From: Andeanibacterium fulvum
GTDB lineage: Bacteria > Pseudomonadota > Alphaproteobacteria > Sphingomonadales > Sphingomonadaceae
Direction: 5' to 3'
Length of the DNA stretch: 64,000 nucleotides
NCBI RefSeq assembly: GCF_037154085.1
Contig: NZ_JBANRM010000003.1
Span: forward strand, 310,001-374,000
Part shown: positions 26,179-34,915 of the stretch, in pieces
Position numbering within the stretch: position 1 is the first letter of the stretch
How the letters are laid out: each line of letters begins with the position of its first letter
Made by a program: the position numbers and the translations under genes
Notes under the pieces: generated by a model
The model's database searches: none
Told to the model about the DNA's origin: nothing
Seen by the model: the letters and a program-made list of their open reading frames with translations, nothing else

Positions 26179-27441
26179 ATGAGGGATCTTTCGGGACAAC
26201 CGCTGGCGCGTGACGCCATGGCCTATGTATTGGCAGGCGGCCGAGGCAGCCGCCTGAAGGAACTGACCGATAACCGCGCCAAGCCCGCGGTCTATTTCGG
26301 CGGCATGAGCCGTATCGTGGATTTTGCCCTGTCCAACGCGATCAATTCAGGCATCCGCCGCATCGGCGTGGCCACGCAATACAAGGCCCATTCGCTGATC
26401 CGCCACATGCAGCGCGCATGGAACTTCATGCGGCCGGAACGAAACGAAAGCTTCGACATTCTGCCCGCATCCCAGCGCATCGACGAGTTGCACTGGTATG
26501 AAGGCACGGCCGACGCGGTCTATCAGAACATCGACATCATCGAAGCTCACGCGCCCAAATATATGGTCATCCTGGCCGGCGACCACATCTACAAGATGGA
26601 TTACGAACTGATGCTGCGCCAGCACGTCAATTCGGGCGCGGACGTGACCATCGGCTGCCTGGTCGTGCCGCGCATGGACGCCACCGGCTTCGGCGTGATG
26701 AAGGTGGACGAGAACAGCACGATCACCGAATTCGTCGAGAAGCCCGCCGATCCCCCCGCCATTCCAGGCGATCCGGACCATGCGCTGGCATCCATGGGCA
26801 TTTATGTGTTCGACACGGAATTCCTGTTCGAACAGCTCCGCCGCGATGCCGCCGATCCCAATTCCTCGCGCGATTTCGGCGGGGACGTGATCCCCTACAT
26901 CGTGAAGCACGGCAAGGCAGTGGCCCATCGCTTCACTGACAGCTGCATTCGCGCTGCCGAGGAAATCGGGGAATATTGGCGCGATGTCGGCACGCTGGAC
27001 GCCTATTTCGAGGCCAATCTGGACCTCACCGACACCGTGCCCAAACTCAACATGTATGACCGGGACTGGCCGATCTGGACCGACCAGATCGTGGCCGCCC
27101 CGGCCAAGTTCGTGCATGATCAGGATGGGCGGCGCGGCCATGCCATTTCCTCGCTCATCAGCCAGGATTGCATCGTCTCGGGCGCGCTGGCCAAGCGCAG
27201 CCTGCTGTTCACCGGCGTGAAGATGGGCAGCTTCTCCAGCGTGGATGAGGCCGTGATCCTGCCCTATTGCAACATCGGCCGGGGCGCGCGCCTTTCGCGC
27301 GTGATCATCGATTCCGGTGTGCGCATTCCTGAAAAGCTGGTGGTGGGCGAAGATCCCGAACTGGATGCACGCCGTTTCCGCCGGACCGAAAACGGCGTAT
27401 GCCTTATCACCAAGCAGATGATTGCCGTGCTGAAGGACTGA
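26179..27441 (+). CDS. glgC: Glucose-1-phosphate adenylyltransferase
   Basis: The 420-residue enzyme makes ADP-glucose from ATP and glucose-1-phosphate, the committed step of glycogen synthesis. It shows the nucleotide-binding AYVLAGGRGSRLKELTDNRAKPAV (ends AYVLAGG and RAKPAV), the GTADAVYQN segment, ILAGDHIYKMDY, and a C-terminal left-handed beta-helix. Its stop (TGA) overlaps the glgA ATG as TGATG. Confidence 0.96.
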   Translation: MRDLSGQPLARDAMAYVLAGGRGSRLKELTDNRAKPAVYFGGMSRIVDFALSNAINSGIRRIGVATQYKAHSLIRHMQRAWNFMRPERNESFDILPASQRIDELHWYEGTADAVYQNIDIIEAHAPKYMVILAGDHIYKMDYELMLRQHVNSGADVTIGCLVVPRMDATGFGVMKVDENSTITEFVEKPADPPAIPGDPDHALASMGIYVFDTEFLFEQLRRDAADPNSSRDFGGDVIPYIVKHGKAVAHRFTDSCIRAAEEIGEYWRDVGTLDAYFEANLDLTDTVPKLNMYDRDWPIWTDQIVAAPAKFVHDQDGRRGHAISSLISQDCIVSGALAKRSLLFTGVKMGSFSSVDEAVILPYCNIGRGARLSRVIIDSGVRIPEKLVVGEDPELDARRFRRTENGVCLITKQMIAVLKD

Positions 27442-28889
27442 TGCCGCTACCTGTCCTTTCCCTCTCGTCCGAGGCCGTCCCGCTGATCAAGACCGGCGGG
27501 CTGGCCGATGTGGCGGGCGCCCTGCCCGCCGCAGTGGAGCCGCATGGCGTGGCGATGACCACCATGCTGCCGGGCTATCCCAAGGTGCTGGCGGGCCTGA
27601 AACGCGCGCGCGAGGTGCACCGCTGGGACAGCCTGCTGGGCGAACCGGCGCGGCTTCTGGCGGCAAAGCTGGGCACCCATCCCCTGCTGGTGCTGGATGC
27701 GCCAGGCTATTTCAGCCGCGACGGCAGCCCCTATTCCGATCCGAACGGCAAGGATTGGGGCGACAATTGGCGGCGTTTCGCGGCTTTCGGGCGGGCGGCT
27801 GCCGATGTCGCCGGTGGCGCGGTGAAGGGCAAGCGTTTCAGCGTGCTTCACGCGCATGACTGGCAGGCCGCCATGGCCACCGCCTATCTGCGCTTCGCCC
27901 CCTTCGAAGGGCATCATGTGCCCAGCGTGATGACGATCCACAACATGGCGTTCCAGGGCTATTTCCCGCCGTCCATCTTCGGCGGGCTGGGTCTGCCGCA
28001 GGCCGCATGGTCCATCGACGGGGTGGAAAGCTATGCCGGGGTGGGCTTCCTCAAGGCGGGGCTGCAACTGGCCGACCGGGTGACGACCGTCAGCCCCAGC
28101 TATGCCGCCGAAATCCGCATGAGCGAATTCGGCATGGGGCTGGAAGGCCTCGTCACAAGCCGGGGAGACCGGGTGAGCGGCATCCTCAACGGCATCGATA
28201 CCGAGGAATGGAACCCGGAAACGGACCCTTCCCTGTCCTCAAACTTCACAGCAAAAACCCTCTCCAAGCGCCTGAAAAACAAGCGTGCGCTTGAGGCAGA
28301 ATTCGGGCTGGAGGTGGATGACGGCCCGCTGTTCATCGCCATCAGCCGCCTCACCTGGCAGAAGGGCATGGATGTCCTGCCCGAGATTGCCGACCATCTG
28401 GTGGGCAATGGCGCGAGGCTTGCTCTGCTCGGCTCGGGCGACAAGGCCATCGAACAGGCCCTGCACAAGGCCGCCGCGCGCCATCCCGGCCGCATTGCCA
28501 TCCGCATCGGCTATGACGAGGCGCTTTCCCACCGGATGCAGGGCGGTGGCGACGCGATCCTGATCCCCAGCCGTTTTGAGCCTTGCGGTCTCACTCAGCT
28601 TTACGGCCTCGCCTATGGCTGCGTACCGGTGGTGGCGCGCACGGGCGGGCTGGCCGATACGGTGATCGACGCCAATGTCGCCGCGCTGGCGCAAGGCGTG
28701 GCCACCGGCGTGCAGTTCGGCGGGGTGCATTACCACCCGATGGCCACCGCGATCAGCCGCACGATCGAACTCTATCGCAACCCCACCGAATGGCGGCGGT
28801 TGCAGAAGAACGGCATGGGCTGCGACTTTTCATGGAAGCGCAGCGGCGCGGCCTATGCGGCGCTGTATCGGCAATTGGCAGAAGGCTAG
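27441..28889 (+). CDS. glgA: Glycogen synthase (ADP-glucose)
   Basis: The 482-residue GT5 enzyme extends alpha-1,4 chains from ADP-glucose. The substrate-binding motif KTGGLADVAGALP is at residues 14-26. The GT-B second half has LTWQKGMDVL and the RFEPCGLTQLYG donor-site segment. The start overlaps the glgC stop; a longer in-frame start at 27399 lies inside glgC. The pgm gene begins three bases after its stop. Confidence 0.95.
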   Translation: MPLPVLSLSSEAVPLIKTGGLADVAGALPAAVEPHGVAMTTMLPGYPKVLAGLKRAREVHRWDSLLGEPARLLAAKLGTHPLLVLDAPGYFSRDGSPYSDPNGKDWGDNWRRFAAFGRAAADVAGGAVKGKRFSVLHAHDWQAAMATAYLRFAPFEGHHVPSVMTIHNMAFQGYFPPSIFGGLGLPQAAWSIDGVESYAGVGFLKAGLQLADRVTTVSPSYAAEIRMSEFGMGLEGLVTSRGDRVSGILNGIDTEEWNPETDPSLSSNFTAKTLSKRLKNKRALEAEFGLEVDDGPLFIAISRLTWQKGMDVLPEIADHLVGNGARLALLGSGDKAIEQALHKAAARHPGRIAIRIGYDEALSHRMQGGGDAILIPSRFEPCGLTQLYGLAYGCVPVVARTGGLADTVIDANVAALAQGVATGVQFGGVHYHPMATAISRTIELYRNPTEWRRLQKNGMGCDFSWKRSGAAYAALYRQLAEG

Positions 28890-28891
28890 GC

Positions 28892-30523
28892 ATGAGCGTG
28901 GTTTCCATCCCCACTTCACCGTTCGAAGGGCAAAAACCTGGCACGTCCGGCCTGCGCAAGAAGGTGCGGGTGTTCCAGCAGCCCAATTATGCCGAGAACT
29001 TCATCCAGTCCGTATTCGACGCTGTGCAGCCGGAAGCTGGCTCGACGCTGGTGATCGGGGGCGACGGGCGCTTCCACAACCGCGCGGTGATCCAGCAGGC
29101 GATCCGCATTGCCGCCGCGAACGGCTATGGCCGTGTGCTGGTAGGCAAAGGCGGCATCCTGTCCACGCCGGCTGCCAGCCATGTGATCCGCAAATATGGC
29201 GCCAGCGGCGGGTTGATCCTGTCCGCCAGCCACAATCCCGGCGGGCCGGACGAAGATTTCGGGATCAAATACAATATCGCCAATGGCGGCCCCGCGCCCG
29301 AGGGCGTGACCGAAGCGATCTTCGCCCGCACTGCCACGATCGACCGCTGGCTGAGTGTGGACGCGCCCGATGTCGATCTCGACACTCTGGGCACGGCACA
29401 GGTCGCGGGCATGACTGTGCAAGTGATCGACCCGGTCAGCGATTATGCAGACCTGATGGAAAGCCTGTTCGACTTCACCGCGATCCGCGAGGCAGTTGCG
29501 GAAGGCTTCACCATGGCATTCGATGCCATGCATGCGGTGACCGGGCCCTATGCGCATGAAATCCTGGAAAACCGGCTCGGCTTCCCGGCAGGCACGGTCC
29601 ATAACGGCACTCCGCTGGAGGATTTCGGCGGGCATCATCCCGATCCCAACCTCGTCCATGCGAAAGTCCTTTACGATCTGATGATGAGCGCGGACGCCCC
29701 GCCCTTCGGTGCGGCGTCGGATGGCGACGGGGATCGTAACCTGATCATTGGCAAGCACTGCTTCGTCACCCCCTCGGACTCGATGGCAATGCTGGCGGCC
29801 AATGCCCATCTCGCGCCTGCCTATGCGGGCGGGCTGAAAGGCATTGCCCGTTCCATGCCCACCAGCGCGGCAGCGGACCGGGTGGCGGCCGCGCTCGGCA
29901 TTCCCTGCTTCGAGACGCCCACCGGCTGGAAGTTCTTCGGCAATCTGCTCGATGCGGGCATGGCGACGATCTGCGGCGAGGAAAGCGCGGGCACTGGCAG
30001 CGACCATGTGCGCGAGAAAGACGGGCTGTGGGCCGTGCTGCTATGGCTCAACATCCTTGCCGTGCGCCGGATCAGCGTGGCGGAACTGGCGCGGGAGCAT
30101 TGGGCGAAGTTCGGGCGCAATTACTACGCCCGCCACGATTACGAAGCCCTGCCGACCGAGAGCGCCAATGCGCTGATGGCAGAACTGACCGCCGCCCTCC
30201 GCGCCTTGCCCGGCACCACCTATGGCCCGCTGACCGTCGCGGAGGCAGACAGCTTTGCCTATAGCGACCCGGTGGACCACTCCGTCAGCGCCAATCAGGG
30301 CATCCGGGTGCTATTCGAAGGCGGATCGCGCATCGTCTTCCGCCTGTCGGGCACCGGGACGGAAGGGGCCACCCTGCGCGTCTATCTGGAACGCTATGAA
30401 CCGGTGGGCGGGACGCTGGACGAGGAAACCCCCGCCATGCTGGCCGATCTGATCGCCGCTGCTGACGCAATTGCCGGGATTGCCCGCCACACCGGCCGCA
30501 CCGCGCCTGACGTCGTGACGTGA
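28892..30523 (+). CDS. pgm: Alpha-D-glucose phosphate-specific phosphoglucomutase
   Basis: The 543-residue enzyme interconverts glucose-1- and glucose-6-phosphate, linking glycogen to central metabolism. Phosphoserine site SASHNPGG, metal site DGDGDRN and sugar-binding GEESAG are all present. The start ATG at 28892 lies three bases after glgA. Its stop is shared with the glgX GTG start (GTGA). Confidence 0.95.
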   Translation: MSVVSIPTSPFEGQKPGTSGLRKKVRVFQQPNYAENFIQSVFDAVQPEAGSTLVIGGDGRFHNRAVIQQAIRIAAANGYGRVLVGKGGILSTPAASHVIRKYGASGGLILSASHNPGGPDEDFGIKYNIANGGPAPEGVTEAIFARTATIDRWLSVDAPDVDLDTLGTAQVAGMTVQVIDPVSDYADLMESLFDFTAIREAVAEGFTMAFDAMHAVTGPYAHEILENRLGFPAGTVHNGTPLEDFGGHHPDPNLVHAKVLYDLMMSADAPPFGAASDGDGDRNLIIGKHCFVTPSDSMAMLAANAHLAPAYAGGLKGIARSMPTSAAADRVAAALGIPCFETPTGWKFFGNLLDAGMATICGEESAGTGSDHVREKDGLWAVLLWLNILAVRRISVAELAREHWAKFGRNYYARHDYEALPTESANALMAELTAALRALPGTTYGPLTVAEADSFAYSDPVDHSVSANQGIRVLFEGGSRIVFRLSGTGTEGATLRVYLERYEPVGGTLDEETPAMLADLIAAADAIAGIARHTGRTAPDVVT

Positions 30524-32355
30524 GCGTCCCGCTCGGCGCCAGTGTCAGCGAGGGGCGAACCCGCTTTGCCGTCCGCTCTCCCAAGGCAGAAGGCATGTGC
30601 CTGTGCCTGTTCGAACATGGACGAGAGCGGCACGTGCCGATGCACCGCGAGGGCGACATCTGGCTGGCCGACCTGCCGCAAGACCTGACCGGCGCCCATT
30701 ACGGCTATCGCGCATCCGGCGACTGGGCGCCTGAAAAGGGCCTGTGGTTCGATCATGCCAAGCTGCTGGTCGATCCCTATGCGGTGGAGCTTGACCGGCG
30801 CTTCACCCAACACCCATCGCTGGCAGAACATCGCGCAGATACGGGCGGGCTGGTTCCGCGCGCCGTGGTGCCGGGCACGCTGCCTGCGGTACGCAAGCGC
30901 AAGCCCTGCTTCACGCCCGGCGGTCTGATCTATGAGCTGAGCGTACGTGGCTTCACCATGCGCCATCCGGACGTGCCGCCCCATCTGCGCGGCACTGTCG
31001 CGGCGCTGGCCGAGCCCGCCGTGATCGCCCATCTCAAGGCGCTGCATGTCGGCGCGGTGGAACTCATGCCCATCGTCGCCTGGATCGACGAGCGGCATCT
31101 GCCCCCGCTCGGCCTCACCAATGCCTGGGGCTATAATCCGGTCGCGCCCATGGCGCTCGATCCCGGCCTGTGCCCCGGCGGCGTGACCGAACTGCGCGAG
31201 ACGGTGGCGGCTCTCCACAAGGCCGGGATCGGCGTGATCCTGGACATCGTGCTCAACCATACGGGCGAAAGCGACCTTCTGGGCGGCGTGATCTGCCTGC
31301 GCGGGCTGGACGATGCCGCCTATGCCCATGAACCGAACGGCGCGCTGATCAACGATACGGGCTGCGGCAATACGCTGGATTTTGCCAATCCGGCCGTGCG
31401 GCAACTGGCACTCGACACGATGCGCCATTTCGTGCGCCATTGCGGGGTCGACGGCTTCCGCTTCGATCTGGCCCCGGTGCTGGCGCGCGGGCCGGGTTTC
31501 GATCCCAAGGCACCGATCTTTGCCGAGATCGACACCGATCCGTTGTTGTCGGACCGGGTGCTGATCGCCGAGCCGTGGGATATCGGCCCAGGCGGCTATC
31601 AGTTGGGCCATTTTCCCGCCAACTGGCTAGAATGGAACGACCGCTATCGCGACGATATCCGCCGCTTCTGGCGCGGCGATGTCGGCATCGGGCTGCTGGC
31701 CACGCGGATTGCCGGTTCCTCCGACATTTTCGGAGAGGGACACAACCGCACGGTCAATTTCCTCGCTGCCCATGACGGGTTCACCCTGGCCGATACGGTC
31801 GCTTATCAAAACCGCCATAATCAGGCCAATGGCGAGAATAATCGCGACGGCCACCATGAGAACTTCTCATGGAATCACGGCGTCGAAGGGCCCAGCAGCG
31901 ATCCGGCCGTGATGGCCGAACGCATGGCCGATCTGCGCGCCATGCTGGACACGCTGATGGCCTCCGCGGGCACGATCATGCTGACGGCGGGCGACGAATT
32001 CGGCCGTACCCAGCACGGGAACAACAACGCCTATTGCCAGGATAACGAGATCAGCTGGCTCGATTGGGATGGCCGCAACCGCGAGCTTGAGGCCCATGCC
32101 TTTGCTCTCGCTGCCTGGCGCGCCGCGCGAGTGGACTGGTTCCAGCGCTTCCCCGCAATCGGCGAATGGTGCCACCCGGACGGGCGGGCCATGTCGATCG
32201 CCGATTGGGAAGATCCGGCGACCGAAGGCTTCACGTTCACCTCCGCCGATCCGGCTCGCCCCTACACAGTCACGCTGGATCGCCACGCCCATCAGGTGCG
32301 GCTGGGTGAAATCGGGGGAGAGCCGGTGAACGGCGGCGATCACTTGCGGCGATAA
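30520..32355 (+). CDS. glgX: Glycogen debranching enzyme
   Basis: The 611-residue GH13 enzyme hydrolyses alpha-1,6 branches of phosphorylase-limit glycogen. It has an N-terminal CBM48-like part, LDIVLNHTGE, GVDGFRFDLAP (nucleophile Asp), LIAEPWDIG and NFLAAHDGFTL. It is a little shorter than the E. coli protein (657). The GTG start overlaps the pgm stop. Its last 16 bases overlap the end of the convergent GST gene. Confidence 0.93.
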   Translation: MSVPLGASVSEGRTRFAVRSPKAEGMCLCLFEHGRERHVPMHREGDIWLADLPQDLTGAHYGYRASGDWAPEKGLWFDHAKLLVDPYAVELDRRFTQHPSLAEHRADTGGLVPRAVVPGTLPAVRKRKPCFTPGGLIYELSVRGFTMRHPDVPPHLRGTVAALAEPAVIAHLKALHVGAVELMPIVAWIDERHLPPLGLTNAWGYNPVAPMALDPGLCPGGVTELRETVAALHKAGIGVILDIVLNHTGESDLLGGVICLRGLDDAAYAHEPNGALINDTGCGNTLDFANPAVRQLALDTMRHFVRHCGVDGFRFDLAPVLARGPGFDPKAPIFAEIDTDPLLSDRVLIAEPWDIGPGGYQLGHFPANWLEWNDRYRDDIRRFWRGDVGIGLLATRIAGSSDIFGEGHNRTVNFLAAHDGFTLADTVAYQNRHNQANGENNRDGHHENFSWNHGVEGPSSDPAVMAERMADLRAMLDTLMASAGTIMLTAGDEFGRTQHGNNNAYCQDNEISWLDWDGRNRELEAHAFALAAWRAARVDWFQRFPAIGEWCHPDGRAMSIADWEDPATEGFTFTSADPARPYTVTLDRHAHQVRLGEIGGEPVNGGDHLRR

Positions 32356-33059
32356 TCGTCCAGCGCCTTCACGGCCGGGCGTTCGGCCATGCGCGCCAGC
32401 CATGCCATGAACAGCGGTGCGGTTTCCTCGTTACAAGCCTCGGGCATCACGCGCGGCAGGGCCGGCGCCATCGAGTACCACTTGATGTCCGCCAGCGAGT
32501 AGAAATCGCCCAGCAGCCAGTCGCCGCCATGGGCCAGATGCTGTTCCCCGCGCGCGATGCAATTGACCAGACGGCGCTTGGCATCGGCCAGTTCCTCGTC
32601 CGAATAGCCCTTGTGCGAGACGGTCTGCCACTTCTTGCGCACTTCGTCGTTCGGCATGCGGGCAAGGATCTGCGCCATCTCCTCCTTGTCGATCTTCGAC
32701 GCGAAAGGCGTGGCGCCATGCGCGCCGACCGTGGTCAGCGCGGGGCAGAAATATTCGTCCACATATTTGGTGAGCACCCGCATTTCGGCGCAGAGCCACG
32801 GATTTTCCGGCCGCAGCGGCGGGGTCGGGAATACAGTGTCGATATATTCGTTGATCACCGTCGATTCGCGCAGAACCCTGCCGTCATGCACCAGAATCGG
32901 CACCATCCCGTCCGGGCTCAGCGCCTGGAATTCGGGCTTGTGGTGTTCCCATTTCCGGCTGTCGAGAAAGCGGTTTTCAAACGGCAACCCCTTCTCAAGC
33001 AGGCAGAGCAGCGGGGTGAGCGAATTGGCGACCGGACCGAAATGATAGAGTGCGAGCAT
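32340..33059 (-). CDS. Glutathione S-transferase, LigF-like
   Basis: The 239-residue cytoplasmic protein has a thioredoxin-like N-domain (LALYHFGPVANSLTPLLCL) and a helical C-domain. The opening closely follows the pattern of LigF of Sphingobium SYK-6, a beta-etherase that uses glutathione to cleave the beta-aryl ether of lignin dimers: tyrosine-x-phenylalanine-G-P-x-A-N-S near residue 5, P-A/I-L-x-H-D-G near 50, and ESTVI-EY. The name is by motif comparison from memory. ATG at 33059 is preferred over 33065 because GGGGAAGG is then six bases upstream. It faces a TTGA-N5-TCAA operator 38 bases upstream and overlaps glgX at its end. Confidence 0.83.
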   Translation of the reverse strand: MLALYHFGPVANSLTPLLCLLEKGLPFENRFLDSRKWEHHKPEFQALSPDGMVPILVHDGRVLRESTVINEYIDTVFPTPPLRPENPWLCAEMRVLTKYVDEYFCPALTTVGAHGATPFASKIDKEEMAQILARMPNDEVRKKWQTVSHKGYSDEELADAKRRLVNCIARGEQHLAHGGDWLLGDFYSLADIKWYSMAPALPRVMPEACNEETAPLFMAWLARMAERPAVKALDDYRRK

Positions 33060-33096
33060 GGACATCCTTCCCCGTTTGGCTTTTGGGGCACTCTTA

Positions 33097-33111
33097 TTTG
33101 ACAATGTCAAA
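33097..33111 (-). promoter_or_regulatory. TTGA-N5-TCAA operator, site 1
   Basis: TTTGACAATGTCAAA is a perfect inverted repeat (seven-base arms, one-base centre). On the minus strand TTGACA inside it can serve as a -35 element for the GST gene starting at 33059. The same layout recurs at 33872, 45260 and 46289. Confidence 0.6.
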
Positions 33112-33180
33112 ATGTCGAGAGGGATGCGTGCAAAAAGGATGATTTCGTGAGTGGGGAAGGCCGGCCTGCTTATCCTCCCT

Positions 33181-33263
33181 CGTCATTGCGAGCAAAGCGA
33201 AGCAATCCAGAGAACGCGTATTCCGCCTTGGATTGCTTCGGACCTATGGTCCTCGCAATGACG
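33181..33263. repeat. Dispersed palindromic repeat, copy 2 of 3
   Basis: An 83-base imperfect palindrome bounded by CGTCATTGCGAG and CTCGCAATGACG, with CGAAGCAATCCAG and GGATTGCTTCG inside. It lies between the start of the GST gene and the end of the MarR gene, both on the minus strand. Confidence 0.85.
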
Positions 33264-33294
33264 AACCTGAACTCATACAGACGCTGGCCCCGAC

Positions 33295-33798
33295 CTACTC
33301 GCCGCCCAGGCTGCGTTCCTCCTCCATCATGTCCTCCGCGCGGCCGACCATCGTGTTGATGACGCGCCACAGCACAGCAATATCCTCGGGCGGAATGCCT
33401 TCGGTCAGCTTGCGGTCGCGTTCCACCACGCGTTCGATCATCCGACCATAAACCTCGCGCCCCTGCTTGGTCAGGTCGATCTCGATCTCGGGGCCGCCCG
33501 GCTTGCGCTCGCGCGAGAGCAGGCCGCGTTCCACCATGGCCTTCACCGCGCGGCTCAACTGGCCACGATCCTGCAGCAGCAGATCGGCCAGGCCATTGAG
33601 AGAAAGCGGCGCGAATTCACCCACCTGCACCATGATCCGCCATTCGGTTTCCGAAAGGTCGAACTGCCGGCGCTGGGCGAGTACCCCGCTGCGCCGGAGC
33701 AGGCCGAACAGGATGATCATACGCATGGTGACGAGTTCGCCCAACGGGCCCGAACGCTGCGTCGGACTGCGCCCGCTGCGCGCCAATTCTTCGTTCAT
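33295..33798 (-). CDS. MarR-family transcriptional regulator
   Basis: The 167-residue dimeric winged-helix regulator has its recognition region at about 65-110 (LSLNGLADLLLQDRGQLSRAVKAMVERGLL) and a basic wing (SRERKPGGPEIEIDLT in part). MarR proteins repress by binding inverted repeats and release on binding phenolic ligands. ATG at 33798 follows AGCAGG; a frame open to 33888 would run over the operator and is not used. It diverges from two SDR genes, with overlapping palindromes between, so it is probably autoregulated. Confidence 0.88.
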   Translation of the reverse strand: MNEELARSGRSPTQRSGPLGELVTMRMIILFGLLRRSGVLAQRRQFDLSETEWRIMVQVGEFAPLSLNGLADLLLQDRGQLSRAVKAMVERGLLSRERKPGGPEIEIDLTKQGREVYGRMIERVVERDRKLTEGIPPEDIAVLWRVINTMVGRAEDMMEEERSLGGE

Positions 33799-33863
33799 AT
33801 CTGCCTGCTGCACGTTGATCTTAAACTCGGTCAATCTAACCCCCACGGGACACGGAGTGATCT

Positions 33864-33892
33864 GACACCATCTTTTTGATGGTGTCAAAAAG
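33864..33892. promoter_or_regulatory. Overlapping palindromes between marR and the SDR operon (site 2)
   Basis: Two perfect inverted repeats overlap: GACACCATC-TTTTT-GATGGTGTC (33864-33886) and CTTTTTGA-TGGTG-TCAAAAAG (33872-33892). The second fits the TTGA-N5-TCAA pattern. On the minus strand TTGACA (33888-33883) is 17 bases from TCAGAT, a plausible marR promoter. Confidence 0.65.
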
Positions 33893-34019
33893 GCTTTTGT
33901 GATCTAACTCTCCCCAGATAGCGCCTTCTACCGATCCTTTCGAGATTGGCTAGGGCGCGCACTGCAAAGGCTCCGGACAAATATGGTCACGACACGGGGC
34001 GGCAAAAGGGGAGAAGGAC

Positions 34020-34910
34020 ATGCGTGAGTTTCTCGGCAGGACGGCATTCATCACCGGAGGGGGCAGCGGTATCGGCCTGGGCATGGCCCGCGCCTTCCTC
34101 GATCGCGGCATGAATGTGGTGGTTGCCGACCTGCTGGACAGCCACCTTACCGAAGCTCGCGACCTGCTCGGTTCGACCAATCGCCTGCACTGCATCAAGC
34201 TGGACGTGTCCGACCGCGCGGCGATGAAGGAAGCGGCGGCGGAAACCGCGCAGGTATTCGGCAATGTCCATGTGCTGTGCAACAATGTCGGCGTCAGCCA
34301 GCGCAACCCGATCGACGAGGCGAGCTATGAGGATTGGGACTATGTCCTGAACGTCAACCTCGGCGGAACCATTGCGGGTATCGTGGAATTCGTGCCCGGC
34401 ATGAAGGCCCATGGCGAAGGCGGCCATGTGATCAACACCTCGTCCATGGCAGGCATGATCCCCGTGCCGCCTTTCGCGGGCGTCTATGCCGCGTCCAAAT
34501 TTGCCGTGCGGGGCCTGAGCGATTCCCTGCGGCTGGCGCTGGCGCCCTATAATATCGGCGTATCAGTGCTGTGCCCCGGCATGGTGAAGACCCGCGCGAT
34601 GACGGCGGGCGATGTCTATCGCCAGGCGCATGAAGGCGCGGCGGCCGACGAAAGGCGCGACACGATCGAAGGCGGGATGGACCCCTACGATCTAGGCAAG
34701 GAAGTGGTGGACGCCATCGAGCATAACCGCCCCTACATCTTCCCGCATGGCGAATTCCGTGACGAAGTGGCCGGATATTTCAACGATATGCTGGCAGCTT
34801 TTCCCGTGGAGTTCGAACTGGACGAACGCCGCCGCGCCAGCGAGGAACGCCGTGCGAAGATGACTGCCGAGGCCAAGGCCGTGGCAGACGCGCTGGGTCA
34901 GGCAGGCTGA
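34020..34910 (+). CDS. Short-chain dehydrogenase, LigD/LigL-like
   Basis: The 296-residue NAD(P)-dependent dehydrogenase has TGGGSGIG at 12-19, NNVG at 88-91, the catalytic Ser near 141 and Y156-x3-K160. Its long C-terminal helix region beyond residue 230 resembles the Calpha-dehydrogenases LigD/LigL/LigN of sphingomonads, which oxidise the benzylic alcohol of beta-aryl ethers before GST cleavage. The role is inferred from this likeness and the nearby GSTs. It begins the plus-strand operon that continues with a second SDR and a secreted NTF2-like protein. Confidence 0.83.
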   Translation: MREFLGRTAFITGGGSGIGLGMARAFLDRGMNVVVADLLDSHLTEARDLLGSTNRLHCIKLDVSDRAAMKEAAAETAQVFGNVHVLCNNVGVSQRNPIDEASYEDWDYVLNVNLGGTIAGIVEFVPGMKAHGEGGHVINTSSMAGMIPVPPFAGVYAASKFAVRGLSDSLRLALAPYNIGVSVLCPGMVKTRAMTAGDVYRQAHEGAAADERRDTIEGGMDPYDLGKEVVDAIEHNRPYIFPHGEFRDEVAGYFNDMLAAFPVEFELDERRRASEERRAKMTAEAKAVADALGQAG

Positions 34911-34915
34911 GCGCC

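Noticed and set aside
33295..33888. Longer start for the MarR gene
   Set aside because: It would place codons over the operator palindromes; the ATG at 33798 has a ribosome site and gives a usual MarR length.
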